Origin: Clostridia bacterium
GTDB taxonomy: Bacteria > Bacillota > Clostridia > Christensenellales > Aristaeellaceae
Direction: 5' to 3'
Assembly (NCBI GenBank): GCA_017509255.1
Contig: JAFWQA010000001.1
Coordinates: 235,785-299,784 of the forward strand
DNA: 64,000 nt
The translations under genes were made by a program, and so were the position numbers. Positions 49,372-58,111 of the stretch are shown one piece after another. The number at the start of each line of letters is the position of its first letter. Within the stretch, counting starts at the first letter, position 1. The notes below the pieces were generated by a model that saw only the letters and a list, made by a program, of their open reading frames with translations, searched no databases and was not told where the DNA came from.

Positions 49372-49447
49372 TGGAGCCGATGAGGGGACTCGAACCCCTG
49401 ACCTGCTGATTACGAATCGGCTGCTCTACCAGCTGAGCCACATCGGC
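49372..49447 (-). tRNA. tRNA-Thr(CGT), CCA encoded
   Basis: 76 bases on the minus strand including CCA. The acceptor is GCCGATG/CATCGGC, the anticodon loop TTCGTAA (CGT), the T arm AGGGGTTCGAGTCCCCT. The anticodon stem GCCGA/TCAGC has one C-A mismatch in the third pair, where relatives have a T-A pair. It is four bases from tRNA-Pro in the same transcript. Confidence 0.93.
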
Positions 49448-49464
49448 ATAAACCAGCAACGCGT

Positions 49465-49493
49465 ATTATATCAAAGAGAAAAAGGTTTGTCCA
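49465..49493 (-). promoter_or_regulatory. tRNA promoter
   Basis: On the minus strand -35 TGGACA and -10 TATAAT are 17 bases apart, ending 18 bases before tRNA-Thr. Confidence 0.75.
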
Positions 49494-49586
49494 GCACAAT
49501 TTTTCAGAAGGCCGGAAAGCTTGAAGGAGAGCGGGGGCTGTGATAAAATCGGATCGGAAGAAAACCCGGAAGAGGGGAGAAAAAGA

Positions 49587-50558
49587 ATGATTACGGTCGC
49601 AAAGGACGGCAGCGGGGATTATACCTCTGTTCAGGCAGCCGTCGATTCGCTTCGGGCGGAAAACGGTCTGGCTGAAATCTATATCCGCAAGGGAGTCTAT
49701 GAGGAGCGGGTGGTGATCCACCGGAAAAATGTCCGCCTGACCGGTGAAGACCGGGAGGGCACGGTGATCACCTGGTCCGCCTGCGCGAAGGATCTTTATC
49801 CGGACGGGAAGGAGAAGGGGACCTTTCTTTCCTTTACGCTGATGACGGCCGCTCCGGACGTGACGGTGGAGAATCTGACGGTGCGGAACGACGCGGGGGA
49901 CGGAAGCGTCGTCGGACAGGCGGTGGCAGTCTATGCGGCGGGCGACCGGGGAGTCTGGAGGAGCTGCAGCTTCATCGCGCACCAGGACACGCTGTTCTGC
50001 GGGCCGGTGATGCCCAAAGTGGAGGCGGAGATCGCTCCTTACCGGGCAGAAACCGAATCGGTGGAGTCGGTGGGCGACTGCCCGCTGACGCACAGCCGCC
50101 AGTATTTCGAAAACTGCCTGATCCGCGGGGATATCGATTTTATTTTCGGCCCGTACCGCTGCTGGTTTGAAGGATGCGAGCTGTATATGAACGCGCGCGG
50201 AGGCTGGTATACCGCGGCGAACACGCCTGAGGAGCAGCCGTACGGCCTGGTATTCCGCCGCTGCCGTCTGACGGGGGAGTGCGGGGACGGAATGGGATAT
50301 CTGGGACGTCCGTGGCGGAGGTTTGCCCGGACGCTGTTCCTGGAGTGCGATATGGATGAACACGTGTCACCGGAGGGATTCCGGGACTGGGACGAAACAC
50401 GGGTCGTGACGGAACGGTACGGGGAATGGCGTACCTCTGGGATCCGGGCGGATCAAAAAACCCGCCATCCGAAGCAGAAACGGATGACGGAGGAAGAGGC
50501 ACGGAAAGTTACGCTGCCCGGGGTGCTCGGGGGCGCGGACGGGTGGCAGCCGGCATAA
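49587..50558 (+). CDS. Pectinesterase-family protein, apparently cytosolic
   Basis: A 323-residue right-handed beta-helix protein. It opens TVAKDGSGDYTSVQAAVDSL and has GQAVAVYAAGDRGVWRSCSF and AHQDTLF (catalytic D), GDIDFIFG (second D) and YLGRPWRRFA (R). All catalytic residues of family CE8 pectin methylesterases are present. There is no signal peptide, so it may act on imported oligogalacturonides. GGGGAG precedes the ATG at 49587. Confidence 0.92.
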   Translation: MITVAKDGSGDYTSVQAAVDSLRAENGLAEIYIRKGVYEERVVIHRKNVRLTGEDREGTVITWSACAKDLYPDGKEKGTFLSFTLMTAAPDVTVENLTVRNDAGDGSVVGQAVAVYAAGDRGVWRSCSFIAHQDTLFCGPVMPKVEAEIAPYRAETESVESVGDCPLTHSRQYFENCLIRGDIDFIFGPYRCWFEGCELYMNARGGWYTAANTPEEQPYGLVFRRCRLTGECGDGMGYLGRPWRRFARTLFLECDMDEHVSPEGFRDWDETRVVTERYGEWRTSGIRADQKTRHPKQKRMTEEEARKVTLPGVLGGADGWQPA

Positions 50559-50564
50559 AGGGGA

Positions 50565-51671
50565 TCAGCGCGGCACGGCGGGACAGAAGACCGCCGCGCC
50601 GTTTTTTTCATCAAAGGGCTCAAAGCCGTTCCCGGTGGAGTCCTTCAGCTTCTGCAGGACGCGCTCGGCATCCTTTCCCGTCAGGAAGGCGGGAGAGTAG
50701 TTGTTGTAGTGGCTGTCGCTGGTGATCGAGATCGGATAGAACTGCAGCACGGTTTCGGCCAGAACGCCCTCCTCAAAGCGCAGTTCCGCGCGGACGACCA
50801 GCGCGTCCGAATCCTTGGCGTGCGTGGTCCCGCCGAAGGAGCAGTTGCCTAGGCTGTAGACGACCGGCATGCCGGACAGGATCTCATAGCCCTGCACGAC
50901 GTGCGGGTGATGCCCGATGACCAGGGAAGCGCCGCTTTTGAGGGCGAGGTTCGCGATCTGTTTCTGATAGCCGTTCGGCGTATAGGTGTATTCTTCGCCC
51001 GCGTGCATGACCGTAATGACCGCCGCGCAGCCCAGGGAGCGCAGAAGCTCCATCTGCCGCTCATAGCGTTTTCCCTGGTTGCCGGACACGGAGAAGGAAG
51101 CGCCTGTAAAACCGATCAGCACGCCGTCCTCGTTCTGCCAGACCGCCAGGCAGTCCGTACCGAAAAAGGAAATGCCGGCGGAAGCCAGCGCGGCCTTGGT
51201 GTCGGCGTAGCCGGCGTCCCCGTAATCGTGGGAATGATTGTTGGCCAGCGTGACGCACTCGATCCCGGCCGAGGTCAGGATCTCCGTGTAGTCGGTCGGG
51301 CCGCTGAAATTGTATTTTTTATCCACCTTTGCCAGCTTCCGGTCCGTCAGGACGCCCTCCAGATTGGCAACGGTCAGGTCGTCCGAGGCGGTCAGCGCGG
51401 AAAGATTGCGCATCGGGAATTCGTAACCGTTATCCCGGATCCGGCGGAAAAAGCCGAGAGAGCTGTTCCGGGACTTTTCCTCCCCGCCCAGGGTGCAGTC
51501 GCCGAGAAAGGTGACGGTGACGGTCCCCGTATACTCGTTGACAAGGTAGCCCATCTGCTCCGGGGGAGCGTCCTCCGTGAAGGTATACCAGGTCCCGGAG
51601 GCACCGGCGGATACAAAAACGCCCTGCAGCAGGATCAGGCACAGCAGGGCGGTCATCAGGCGGGTTTTCAT
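50565..51671 (-). CDS. Secreted CapA-like metallophosphoesterase
   Basis: A 368-residue protein with a signal peptide (MTALLCLILLQGVFVSAGA). The CapA/PgsA-type phosphoesterase motifs are FLGDCTLGGE, VANLEGVLT, LANNHSHDYG, VMHAGEEY and GHHPHVVQG. It may act on cell-surface polymers such as poly-gamma-glutamate-like material. The ATG overlaps the argH stop by four bases, so it is co-translated with argH, an odd functional pairing. Confidence 0.9.
   Translation of the reverse strand: MKTRLMTALLCLILLQGVFVSAGASGTWYTFTEDAPPEQMGYLVNEYTGTVTVTFLGDCTLGGEEKSRNSSLGFFRRIRDNGYEFPMRNLSALTASDDLTVANLEGVLTDRKLAKVDKKYNFSGPTDYTEILTSAGIECVTLANNHSHDYGDAGYADTKAALASAGISFFGTDCLAVWQNEDGVLIGFTGASFSVSGNQGKRYERQMELLRSLGCAAVITVMHAGEEYTYTPNGYQKQIANLALKSGASLVIGHHPHVVQGYEILSGMPVVYSLGNCSFGGTTHAKDSDALVVRAELRFEEGVLAETVLQFYPISITSDSHYNNYSPAFLTGKDAERVLQKLKDSTGNGFEPFDEKNGAAVFCPAVPR
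50571..50608 (+). terminator. Terminator of the pectinesterase gene
   Basis: The stem CGGC-CGGCGG with CCGCCG-GCCG (one A-C mismatch) is followed by seven T. It lies inside the 3' coding end of the convergent CapA-like gene. Confidence 0.75.
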
Positions 51672-53044
51672 GCTTCCTCCAGCTTTCTGCGAGCGCTGTC
51701 GATGGCTTTCTGCACCATGTCGGGCGCCGGGGCGCCGGGGATCCGGCGCTTTTCCACACAGGCGATCATGCTCAGATCGTCAAATACGTCCTGCTCAAAG
51801 GCGGGATGGAAGGTCTTCAGCTCATCCAGCGTCAGATCCAGCAGCGCCTTGTTTTCATTCAGGCAGTGGGCCACAAGCTCCCCGACCACACGGTGAGCAT
51901 CCCGGAAGGCGACGCCCTTCCGGACCAGATAGTCCGCGCAGTCCGTCGCGTTGGTGAATCCGCCGGAGGCGCCCTTTTCCATGACGTCCTCCCGGAAGGT
52001 GACTGTGCGCAGCATGGCGGTGAAGACGGTCAGCCCCTTCACCAGCGTATCCCGCGCGTCAAAGAACGCCTCCTTGTCCTCCTGCATATCCTTGTTGTAG
52101 GCCAGGGGCAGCCCCTTCATCACGGTCAGCAGGCCGATCAGGTGGCCGTAGACACGGCCGGTTTTCCCGCGGATCAGCTCCGCCACGTCCGGGTTCTTTT
52201 TCTGCGGCATGATGCTGGAACCGGTGGAAAAGCCGTCGTCCATTTCCACAAAGCGGAATTCGTTGGTGTTCCAGAGGATCAGCTCCTCGCAGAAGCGGCT
52301 CAGGTGCATCATGCAGATAGAGGCGGCGGAAAGATAGTCCAGCAGGAAATCCCTGTCGGAAACGCCGTCCAGGCTGTTTTCGGATACGGCGGAGAAGCCG
52401 AGAAGCTCCGCGACCCTTTCCCGGTTCAGGGGATAGGTGGTCCCGGCCAGCGCGCCGGAGCCCAGGACCATGACGTCCGCGGCACGGAAGGCGGCGCGGA
52501 AGCGTTCACGGTCGCGGAGGAACATCTGGACGTAGGCCATCATATGGTGGGCGAGGGTGATCGGCTGCGCTTTCTGCATATGCGTATAGCCGGGCATGAT
52601 GGTGTGCAGGTGGCTCTGGGCGATATCCAGCAGGACATTCAGCAGATCCTCCAGCATGGCTTCCGTTTCCCTGCAGGCGACTTTGGCGTACATGCGGGTA
52701 TCCAGCGCGACCTGATCGTTGCGGCTGCGCCCGGTGTGGAGGCGTTTTCCGGCTTCCCCGATCCGCTGGATCAGGAGCGTTTCCACATTCATATGGATAT
52801 CTTCGGCGTCGACCATCCATTTGATCCTGCCGGCGCGGGCGTCCTCGAGGATGCCCTTCAGGCCCTCCACGATCCTGGCCGCGTCTTCCGCCGGGATGAT
52901 CCCCTGCTCGCCCAGCATCGTGGCATGGGCGACGGAGCCGGTGATATCCTGCTCAAACAGGCGCTGATCAAAGGAAATGCTGGAATGGAAATCATCCACC
53001 AGCCCGTCGGTGGCTTTGCCGAAACGTCCGCCCCACAGCTTCAA
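51668..53044 (-). CDS. argH: Argininosuccinate lyase
   Basis: A 458-residue enzyme splitting argininosuccinate into arginine and fumarate. It begins LWGGRFGKATDGLVDDFHSS, has the HTGRSRNDQVALDTR block, MPGYTHMQKAQPITLAHH and the fumarase/aspartase signature GSSIMPQKKNPDVAELI with the catalytic serine. The start is TTG. No argG or other arg gene is in the window. A good promoter lies at 53126-53154. Confidence 0.97.
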   Translation of the reverse strand: MKLWGGRFGKATDGLVDDFHSSISFDQRLFEQDITGSVAHATMLGEQGIIPAEDAARIVEGLKGILEDARAGRIKWMVDAEDIHMNVETLLIQRIGEAGKRLHTGRSRNDQVALDTRMYAKVACRETEAMLEDLLNVLLDIAQSHLHTIMPGYTHMQKAQPITLAHHMMAYVQMFLRDRERFRAAFRAADVMVLGSGALAGTTYPLNRERVAELLGFSAVSENSLDGVSDRDFLLDYLSAASICMMHLSRFCEELILWNTNEFRFVEMDDGFSTGSSIMPQKKNPDVAELIRGKTGRVYGHLIGLLTVMKGLPLAYNKDMQEDKEAFFDARDTLVKGLTVFTAMLRTVTFREDVMEKGASGGFTNATDCADYLVRKGVAFRDAHRVVGELVAHCLNENKALLDLTLDELKTFHPAFEQDVFDDLSMIACVEKRRIPGAPAPDMVQKAIDSARRKLEEA

Positions 53045-53125
53045 GGTCGATCACACTCTCATTTCTTCGGTTGGATTGTTCCGGCCGGCGCTGTCCAAAG
53101 CCTGCAGGCTGCCCGGAACGCAGTC

Positions 53126-53154
53126 AGTATAACACGGTTGAAAACCATCTGCAA
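53126..53154 (-). promoter_or_regulatory. argH promoter
   Basis: On the minus strand -35 TTGCAG and -10 TATACT are 17 bases apart, about 80 bases before the TTG start. I see no T-box or ARG-box between promoter and gene. Confidence 0.65.
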
Positions 53155-53247
53155 TTTTTTTCCGTGTTTTTGAAAAACGGCGGAACTTTTCCGATCCGGA
53201 CGCGTCATACAGGGTGAACCGGATAAAAAGGCGAGGAGGAAACAAAC

Positions 53248-55092
53248 ATGAAGTACGGAAGAAAAATGATCGCGGCGCTGCTGATGCTGGTCATGCTGCT
53301 GTCGGCCGTTCAGGCGTTCGGGGAGGAAAGGATCTGGAAGCGGGACGATACAGGGGAGACCGTAACGGAGATCCAGACCCGCCTGATCGGGCTGGGCTAT
53401 CTGGAAGGAGAACCCACAGGGATCTTTGACGAGAAGACGGAGAAGGCGCTCATTGCTTTCCAGAGGGCCAACGGGCTGCTGGTCACCGGCATGGCGGACG
53501 GAAAGACGCTGGAGGTGCTCCGGAGCGAAAACGCCGCCGCTTACGAAGCGCCCGAAGAGAAATGGGCCTGGGAAACAGAAGAAGAGGCCATGGTGGATGC
53601 GGGCTGGGTATATTCCACCGCCATGCCTGCGCCGAACCTGTATATGAGCAAGAACACCTTCGTGGCGGGCGGGAGCTATCTCATGGGCTCGCAGCCGCCC
53701 TTCTCCACGGATGAGTACACGCTGATCGGGGAGAACGGCTTTGTAACGGCCGCCTATTCGCCGCTGTCCACCTTCGCGGCGGACGTGGACACCTCTTCCT
53801 ACGCGCAGCTGCGCCGGAGGATCCTGGACGGGCAGGAGATCCCTGCCGGCAGCGTACGGATCGAGGAAATGCTGAACTATTTCTCCTATGATTACAGGAA
53901 GCCGGAGGGGAACGAACCCTTCGGGGTCACCATGGAGCTGGCCGCGTGCCCCTGGAACGAGAAAACAATGCTGCTGCAGATCGGGCTGCAGGCTGCCGCC
54001 GTGGAAGAGGAAAACCGCGCGCCCTACAACCTGGTCTTCCTGATCGACACGAGCGGAAGCATGGAAGGGGCGGACCGGCTGGACCTGGTCAAGCGGGCGT
54101 TCCTGCTGCTGCTGGAGGAGCTGAAGCCGACGGACACCGTATCCGTCGTGACCTACGCGTCCCGGGAAAGCGTCCTGCTGGAGGGCGTTCCCGCTTCGGA
54201 GAAGACCCGGATCATGGAAGCCATCAGCGACCTGAATGCCTACGGCTCCACCAATGGGAGCGCCGGGCTGATCCGCGCCTATGAGATCGCGGAGAAATAC
54301 GCGCAGGAGGGCGGCGTCAGCCGGATCCTGCTGGCCACGGACGGGGACCTGAACGTCGGCGTGACGAGCGAGGCGGAGCTGGCCCGGATGGTGACCGAAA
54401 AGAAGGAAAAGGGCGTGAGCCTGACCTGCCTGGGCTTCGGCATGGGCAATTACAAGGACAACAAAATGGAAGCCCTGGCGGATTACGGAAACGGAAACTG
54501 CCACTATATCGATACGATCTATGAAGCGCGCAAGGCGCTGATCACCGAGGGCGGCGGCACCTTCCAGACCGTGGCGAAGGACGTGAAACTCCAGCTGGAC
54601 TTCAATCCGGCCAGGGTGAAGGGCTACCGGCTGATCGGCTATGAGGACCGCCTGATGGCGGCCGAGGATTTCGCGGACGATACCAAGGACGGAGGCGAGA
54701 TCGGCAGCGGCCACCGCGTGACTGCCCTGTACGAGATCGTGCCCGCGGACAGCGACTTTGATTTCGGCGGCGTGGAGAGCAAATACAGCGCTCCCGCGCC
54801 GCAGGAAAACGATGAATGGCTCACGCTGAGCATCCGCGCCAAGGCGCCGGACGGGGATGAAAGCACCCTGTACACCTATCCGCTGAGCGCTGAGGCGGCT
54901 GACGAGCTTTCCGACAACATGAAGTTCGCCGCCGCGGTGGCGGAGACCGGCATGCTGCTCCGCGAAAGCGAATGGTCCGGGGACGCGACCTGGAGCAGCG
55001 CGCTGGAGCTGCTCAGAAGCTGCGGAAGCGTCAGCGGGGATCCGTACAAGGAGGAGTTCCTTTACATGGTGACCCTGCTGGAAAGAAAATAA
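53248..55092 (+). CDS. Secreted VWA-domain protein with peptidoglycan-binding domain (YfbK-like)
   Basis: A 614-residue protein with a signal peptide (ALLMLVMLLSAVQAFG). Residues 30-90 are a PG_binding_1 domain (VTEIQTRLIGLGYLEGEPTG). Residues about 165-250 match the YfbK N-terminal region (STFAADVDTSSYAQLRRRI). The VWA domain has an intact MIDAS (LIDTSGSMEG, near residue 265), and the C-terminus resembles DUF3520. It is probably anchored to the wall and binds proteins through the metal site. GAGGAGG precedes the ATG. Confidence 0.9.
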   Translation: MKYGRKMIAALLMLVMLLSAVQAFGEERIWKRDDTGETVTEIQTRLIGLGYLEGEPTGIFDEKTEKALIAFQRANGLLVTGMADGKTLEVLRSENAAAYEAPEEKWAWETEEEAMVDAGWVYSTAMPAPNLYMSKNTFVAGGSYLMGSQPPFSTDEYTLIGENGFVTAAYSPLSTFAADVDTSSYAQLRRRILDGQEIPAGSVRIEEMLNYFSYDYRKPEGNEPFGVTMELAACPWNEKTMLLQIGLQAAAVEEENRAPYNLVFLIDTSGSMEGADRLDLVKRAFLLLLEELKPTDTVSVVTYASRESVLLEGVPASEKTRIMEAISDLNAYGSTNGSAGLIRAYEIAEKYAQEGGVSRILLATDGDLNVGVTSEAELARMVTEKKEKGVSLTCLGFGMGNYKDNKMEALADYGNGNCHYIDTIYEARKALITEGGGTFQTVAKDVKLQLDFNPARVKGYRLIGYEDRLMAAEDFADDTKDGGEIGSGHRVTALYEIVPADSDFDFGGVESKYSAPAPQENDEWLTLSIRAKAPDGDESTLYTYPLSAEAADELSDNMKFAAAVAETGMLLRESEWSGDATWSSALELLRSCGSVSGDPYKEEFLYMVTLLERK

Positions 55093-55120
55093 AACAGATC
55101 CGCCGGTGAACAGGCGCGGG

Positions 55121-55152
55121 AAGGACCCCTTTGTAACAAAAGGGGCCCTTTC
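55121..55152 (+). terminator. Terminator of the VWA-protein gene
   Basis: The stem AAGGaCCCCTTT/AAAGGGGcCCTT, one mismatch, is followed by a T-rich stretch, 28 bases after the stop. Confidence 0.7.
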
Positions 55153-55182
55153 TTGTGTATCCCGGGCAAAGTATGGTATAAT
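55153..55182 (+). promoter_or_regulatory. Promoter of the penicillin-binding protein gene
   Basis: TTGTGT and TATAAT are 18 bases apart, with an extended -10 (TGGTATAAT), about 45 bases before the start. The terminator of the preceding gene ends at the -35. Confidence 0.7.
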
Positions 55183-55227
55183 TCATCCCTACCAATGGCT
55201 TTTTTCGCGGAAACAGCAGGAAAGGAG

Positions 55228-58077
55228 ATGAGGCTGTTGTTCGGAAAGCGGAAGCAGGTACGGGAGAATGACGACTTCGGAGAATACACTCCGGAGGATG
55301 AATATATACAGCAGTTTGACGGCGACGCGCCGGAGTATGAGGACCCCGGATACGGAGAAGGGGACGCGGATTATTCCGGGGAGGACGGTTACTGGGAGGA
55401 GAATGACCTGCCGGAGGAACCGGAGAAAAAGCCGGAGCCCCACAGCATTTTCCGTCCGGAGACAAGAAAGCCGAACTTTGTGGTCAGTGTGCTGCTCAAT
55501 ACCGCGCGCGTGCTGATCCTTCTGGTGGTCCTGGCCGGTGTGGCCGGCGTCGGCGCACTGCTGGGCATCGCCAAGGGCTATGTGGACACGGCGCCGGAGC
55601 TGGATCTGGCGGCGCTGGATTCCCAGGAGCAGACCTCCTTTATCTATGACTGCAACGGAACGCTGATCACGGAATACAAGGGGACGGAGAACCGGGTGAT
55701 CGTTTCCCTCGCGGCGATGCCGAAGATGCTGCGCAACGCGTTTATCGCGGTGGAGGACGCCCGCTTCTACAGCCACGCGGGCGTGGACGTCAAGCGGATC
55801 GTCGGCGCGTTTATCAGCAACCTGACTTCCTCGTCGACCCAGGGCGGCTCGACGATCACCCAGCAGCTGATCAAAAACAGGCTGCTCTCCTCTGAACAAA
55901 GCTATAAACGGAAGATCCAGGAAGCCTATCTGGCGCTGCAGCTGGAGCTGAAGTACAGCAAGGACCAGATCCTGGAAAGCTATCTGAACACGATCTATCT
56001 GGGTGAAAACTATTACGGCGTGCAGGTGGCGGCCGAGGGCTACTTCGGCAAAAGCCTGGGTGAGCTCACCCTGCGCGAATGCGCCATGCTGGCCGGCGTG
56101 ACCAACAGCCCCTACTACTACAATCCGCGGCGGAACTTTTATACCCGGACGAGTGAGAAAACGGACTACAAGGCCATCACCAACAACCGGACGAACTACG
56201 TGCTCCGCTGCATGTATGAAAACCAGTTCATCACTTACGACCAGTATCAGCGCGCGCTGGATCCGTCCACGGCGGCGGTCCTGACGTCCTCTCCCTCCGA
56301 CGGGGACAGCATGTACGCCTATCCCCATTATGTGGAGTATGCCGTCAGCGAGGTGGTGGATATCCTGCTGGAGCTGAACGGCCTGGAGAACACCCCGGCG
56401 AACCGGGCAGCCATGGAAACGCAGTTCCGCACGGGCGGGTATCATGTCAAGCTGGCGCTGAACCCCGCCGTACAGGAGGCCGTGGAGGACACGCTGCGGA
56501 ACTGGAGCAAGTATCCGACGCTGCGGGATCCCTCCGACAAGGTGTTCCGGAGCAAGAACTCGGACGGCACCTATACCGAGATCATCCAGCCCCAGGCGGC
56601 ATGCGTGGTGCTGGATTACCATACCGGCGAGCTGAAGGCGATCGTCGGCTCCCGTTCGGAGGTCAAGGCGCGTAAGACGCTGAACCGCGCGACGGACATG
56701 AAGATGCCGGTCGGTTCCTCCATCAAGCCGATCGCTGTATATGCTCCGGCGCTGGAGCTGGGAGCCAGCCCGGCCTCCGTGGCTTACAACATGCCGGTGC
56801 CCATTCCCGGCTGGAAGGATTCCAAGGGGAACGACAGCTGGCCGGTCAACTACGGCGGCGGCGGCTACGTCGGCCCGGAAACGCTCCGGGTCGCCATGGC
56901 CAAGTCTCACAATACCGCGGCGGCCTATACCCTGATGAACCGGGTCGGCGTGGAGCGGAGCGTGGACTTCCTGCACAGGATGGGGATCGACGACGGACAT
57001 ATCGACGCGACGCCCTTCGGCCTTTCGCTGGGCTCCTCCGGCATCACGCCGCTGCAGATGACGGTGGCCTACGGCGTACTGGCCAACGGAGGCGTGTATC
57101 AGGAGCCGATCTCCGTGCTGGGCATCTCCGATTCGGGCGGCAACGTCGTCTGGGACGGGCACCAGCATCAGGACCAGCGCAGGGTTTTCAGCGACAGCAC
57201 CTCCTGGATGATCGTGGATATGCTCAAGTCAGTCGTCTCCTCCGGGACCGGAACGAGCGCGAAGATCAAGGGGCAGACCGTGGGCGGGAAAACCGGCACC
57301 AACTCGGACCAGAAGGGCGTGTTCTTCGCGGGAATGACAGGCCATTACGCGTCCGCGCTGTGGATCGGCCATGACAATTACAAGGCGCTTTCCTCCAAGT
57401 CGACGGGCTCCGGCGCGGCGGCTCCCCTCTGGCAGGCCTATATGAGCAAGATCCATGAAGGGCTTTCCAACAAACCGATCCTGAGCGGGAACGCGTCGGA
57501 CTACGGCTGCGTGCGGGTGGAGACCTGCGCGGTCAGCGGCCAGCTGGCCACGGAAGCCTGCAGGAATGACGTCATGGGCTACGGAACGGTCAGCGATTAC
57601 TGGGCGAACGGAACGCAGCCGACCGTTTACTGCCAGATGCACGAAACACAGACGATCTGCGCGGAAACAGGCATGGCGGCATCGCCCTACTGCCCGAATC
57701 CGGTCACACGCGGCGTCATCACGATCCCCGCCGGACATCCGCTGTATCAGTTTGTAGGTTCCAGGTATCAGGACGTGCTGGAGCAGTATCTCGGCTCCGT
57801 GGCGGCGTCCTCCGGAATGATCTGCACCTACCACAACGAATACAATCAGGGCCAGACGGTCTCTCCGGTCACCGCATCCCTGATCGCGGACGCGCAGACA
57901 CTGCTGGTCAGCGCCGGAACGATGATGAACGGAATGGATCCGTCCACCGCCCATTACGCGGCGATCTATCAGGCGGCCATTTATCTGAACTCGGTGATCC
58001 AGCAGCAGGCGCCCTCACAAAACGATGTTGCCGCGGCCATGGCGGCGCTGACGCAGGCGATGGCGGGCATTTACTGA
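55228..58077 (+). CDS. Class A penicillin-binding protein (transglycosylase/transpeptidase)
   Basis: A 949-residue protein with an acidic cytosolic head of about 85 residues and one membrane segment (ILLVVLAGVAGVGALLGI). The glycosyltransferase-51 domain has AVEDARFYSHAGVDVKR and GGSTITQQLIKNRLL. The transpeptidase domain has SSIK, SHN and KTGT motifs in order. The tail has paired cysteines and a helical end. It builds and crosslinks peptidoglycan. AAAGGAG abuts the ATG at 55228, so a TTG at 55237 may be the real start. Confidence 0.95.
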   Translation: MRLLFGKRKQVRENDDFGEYTPEDEYIQQFDGDAPEYEDPGYGEGDADYSGEDGYWEENDLPEEPEKKPEPHSIFRPETRKPNFVVSVLLNTARVLILLVVLAGVAGVGALLGIAKGYVDTAPELDLAALDSQEQTSFIYDCNGTLITEYKGTENRVIVSLAAMPKMLRNAFIAVEDARFYSHAGVDVKRIVGAFISNLTSSSTQGGSTITQQLIKNRLLSSEQSYKRKIQEAYLALQLELKYSKDQILESYLNTIYLGENYYGVQVAAEGYFGKSLGELTLRECAMLAGVTNSPYYYNPRRNFYTRTSEKTDYKAITNNRTNYVLRCMYENQFITYDQYQRALDPSTAAVLTSSPSDGDSMYAYPHYVEYAVSEVVDILLELNGLENTPANRAAMETQFRTGGYHVKLALNPAVQEAVEDTLRNWSKYPTLRDPSDKVFRSKNSDGTYTEIIQPQAACVVLDYHTGELKAIVGSRSEVKARKTLNRATDMKMPVGSSIKPIAVYAPALELGASPASVAYNMPVPIPGWKDSKGNDSWPVNYGGGGYVGPETLRVAMAKSHNTAAAYTLMNRVGVERSVDFLHRMGIDDGHIDATPFGLSLGSSGITPLQMTVAYGVLANGGVYQEPISVLGISDSGGNVVWDGHQHQDQRRVFSDSTSWMIVDMLKSVVSSGTGTSAKIKGQTVGGKTGTNSDQKGVFFAGMTGHYASALWIGHDNYKALSSKSTGSGAAAPLWQAYMSKIHEGLSNKPILSGNASDYGCVRVETCAVSGQLATEACRNDVMGYGTVSDYWANGTQPTVYCQMHETQTICAETGMAASPYCPNPVTRGVITIPAGHPLYQFVGSRYQDVLEQYLGSVAASSGMICTYHNEYNQGQTVSPVTASLIADAQTLLVSAGTMMNGMDPSTAHYAAIYQAAIYLNSVIQQQAPSQNDVAAAMAALTQAMAGIY

Positions 58078-58111
58078 TACCGATATGTTGTTAAAGGATG
58101 GAATCACTTTC

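Noticed and set aside
53045-53247. T-box or arginine operator before argH
   Set aside because: No T-box sequence, specifier hairpin or clear ARG box is visible between the promoter and the gene.
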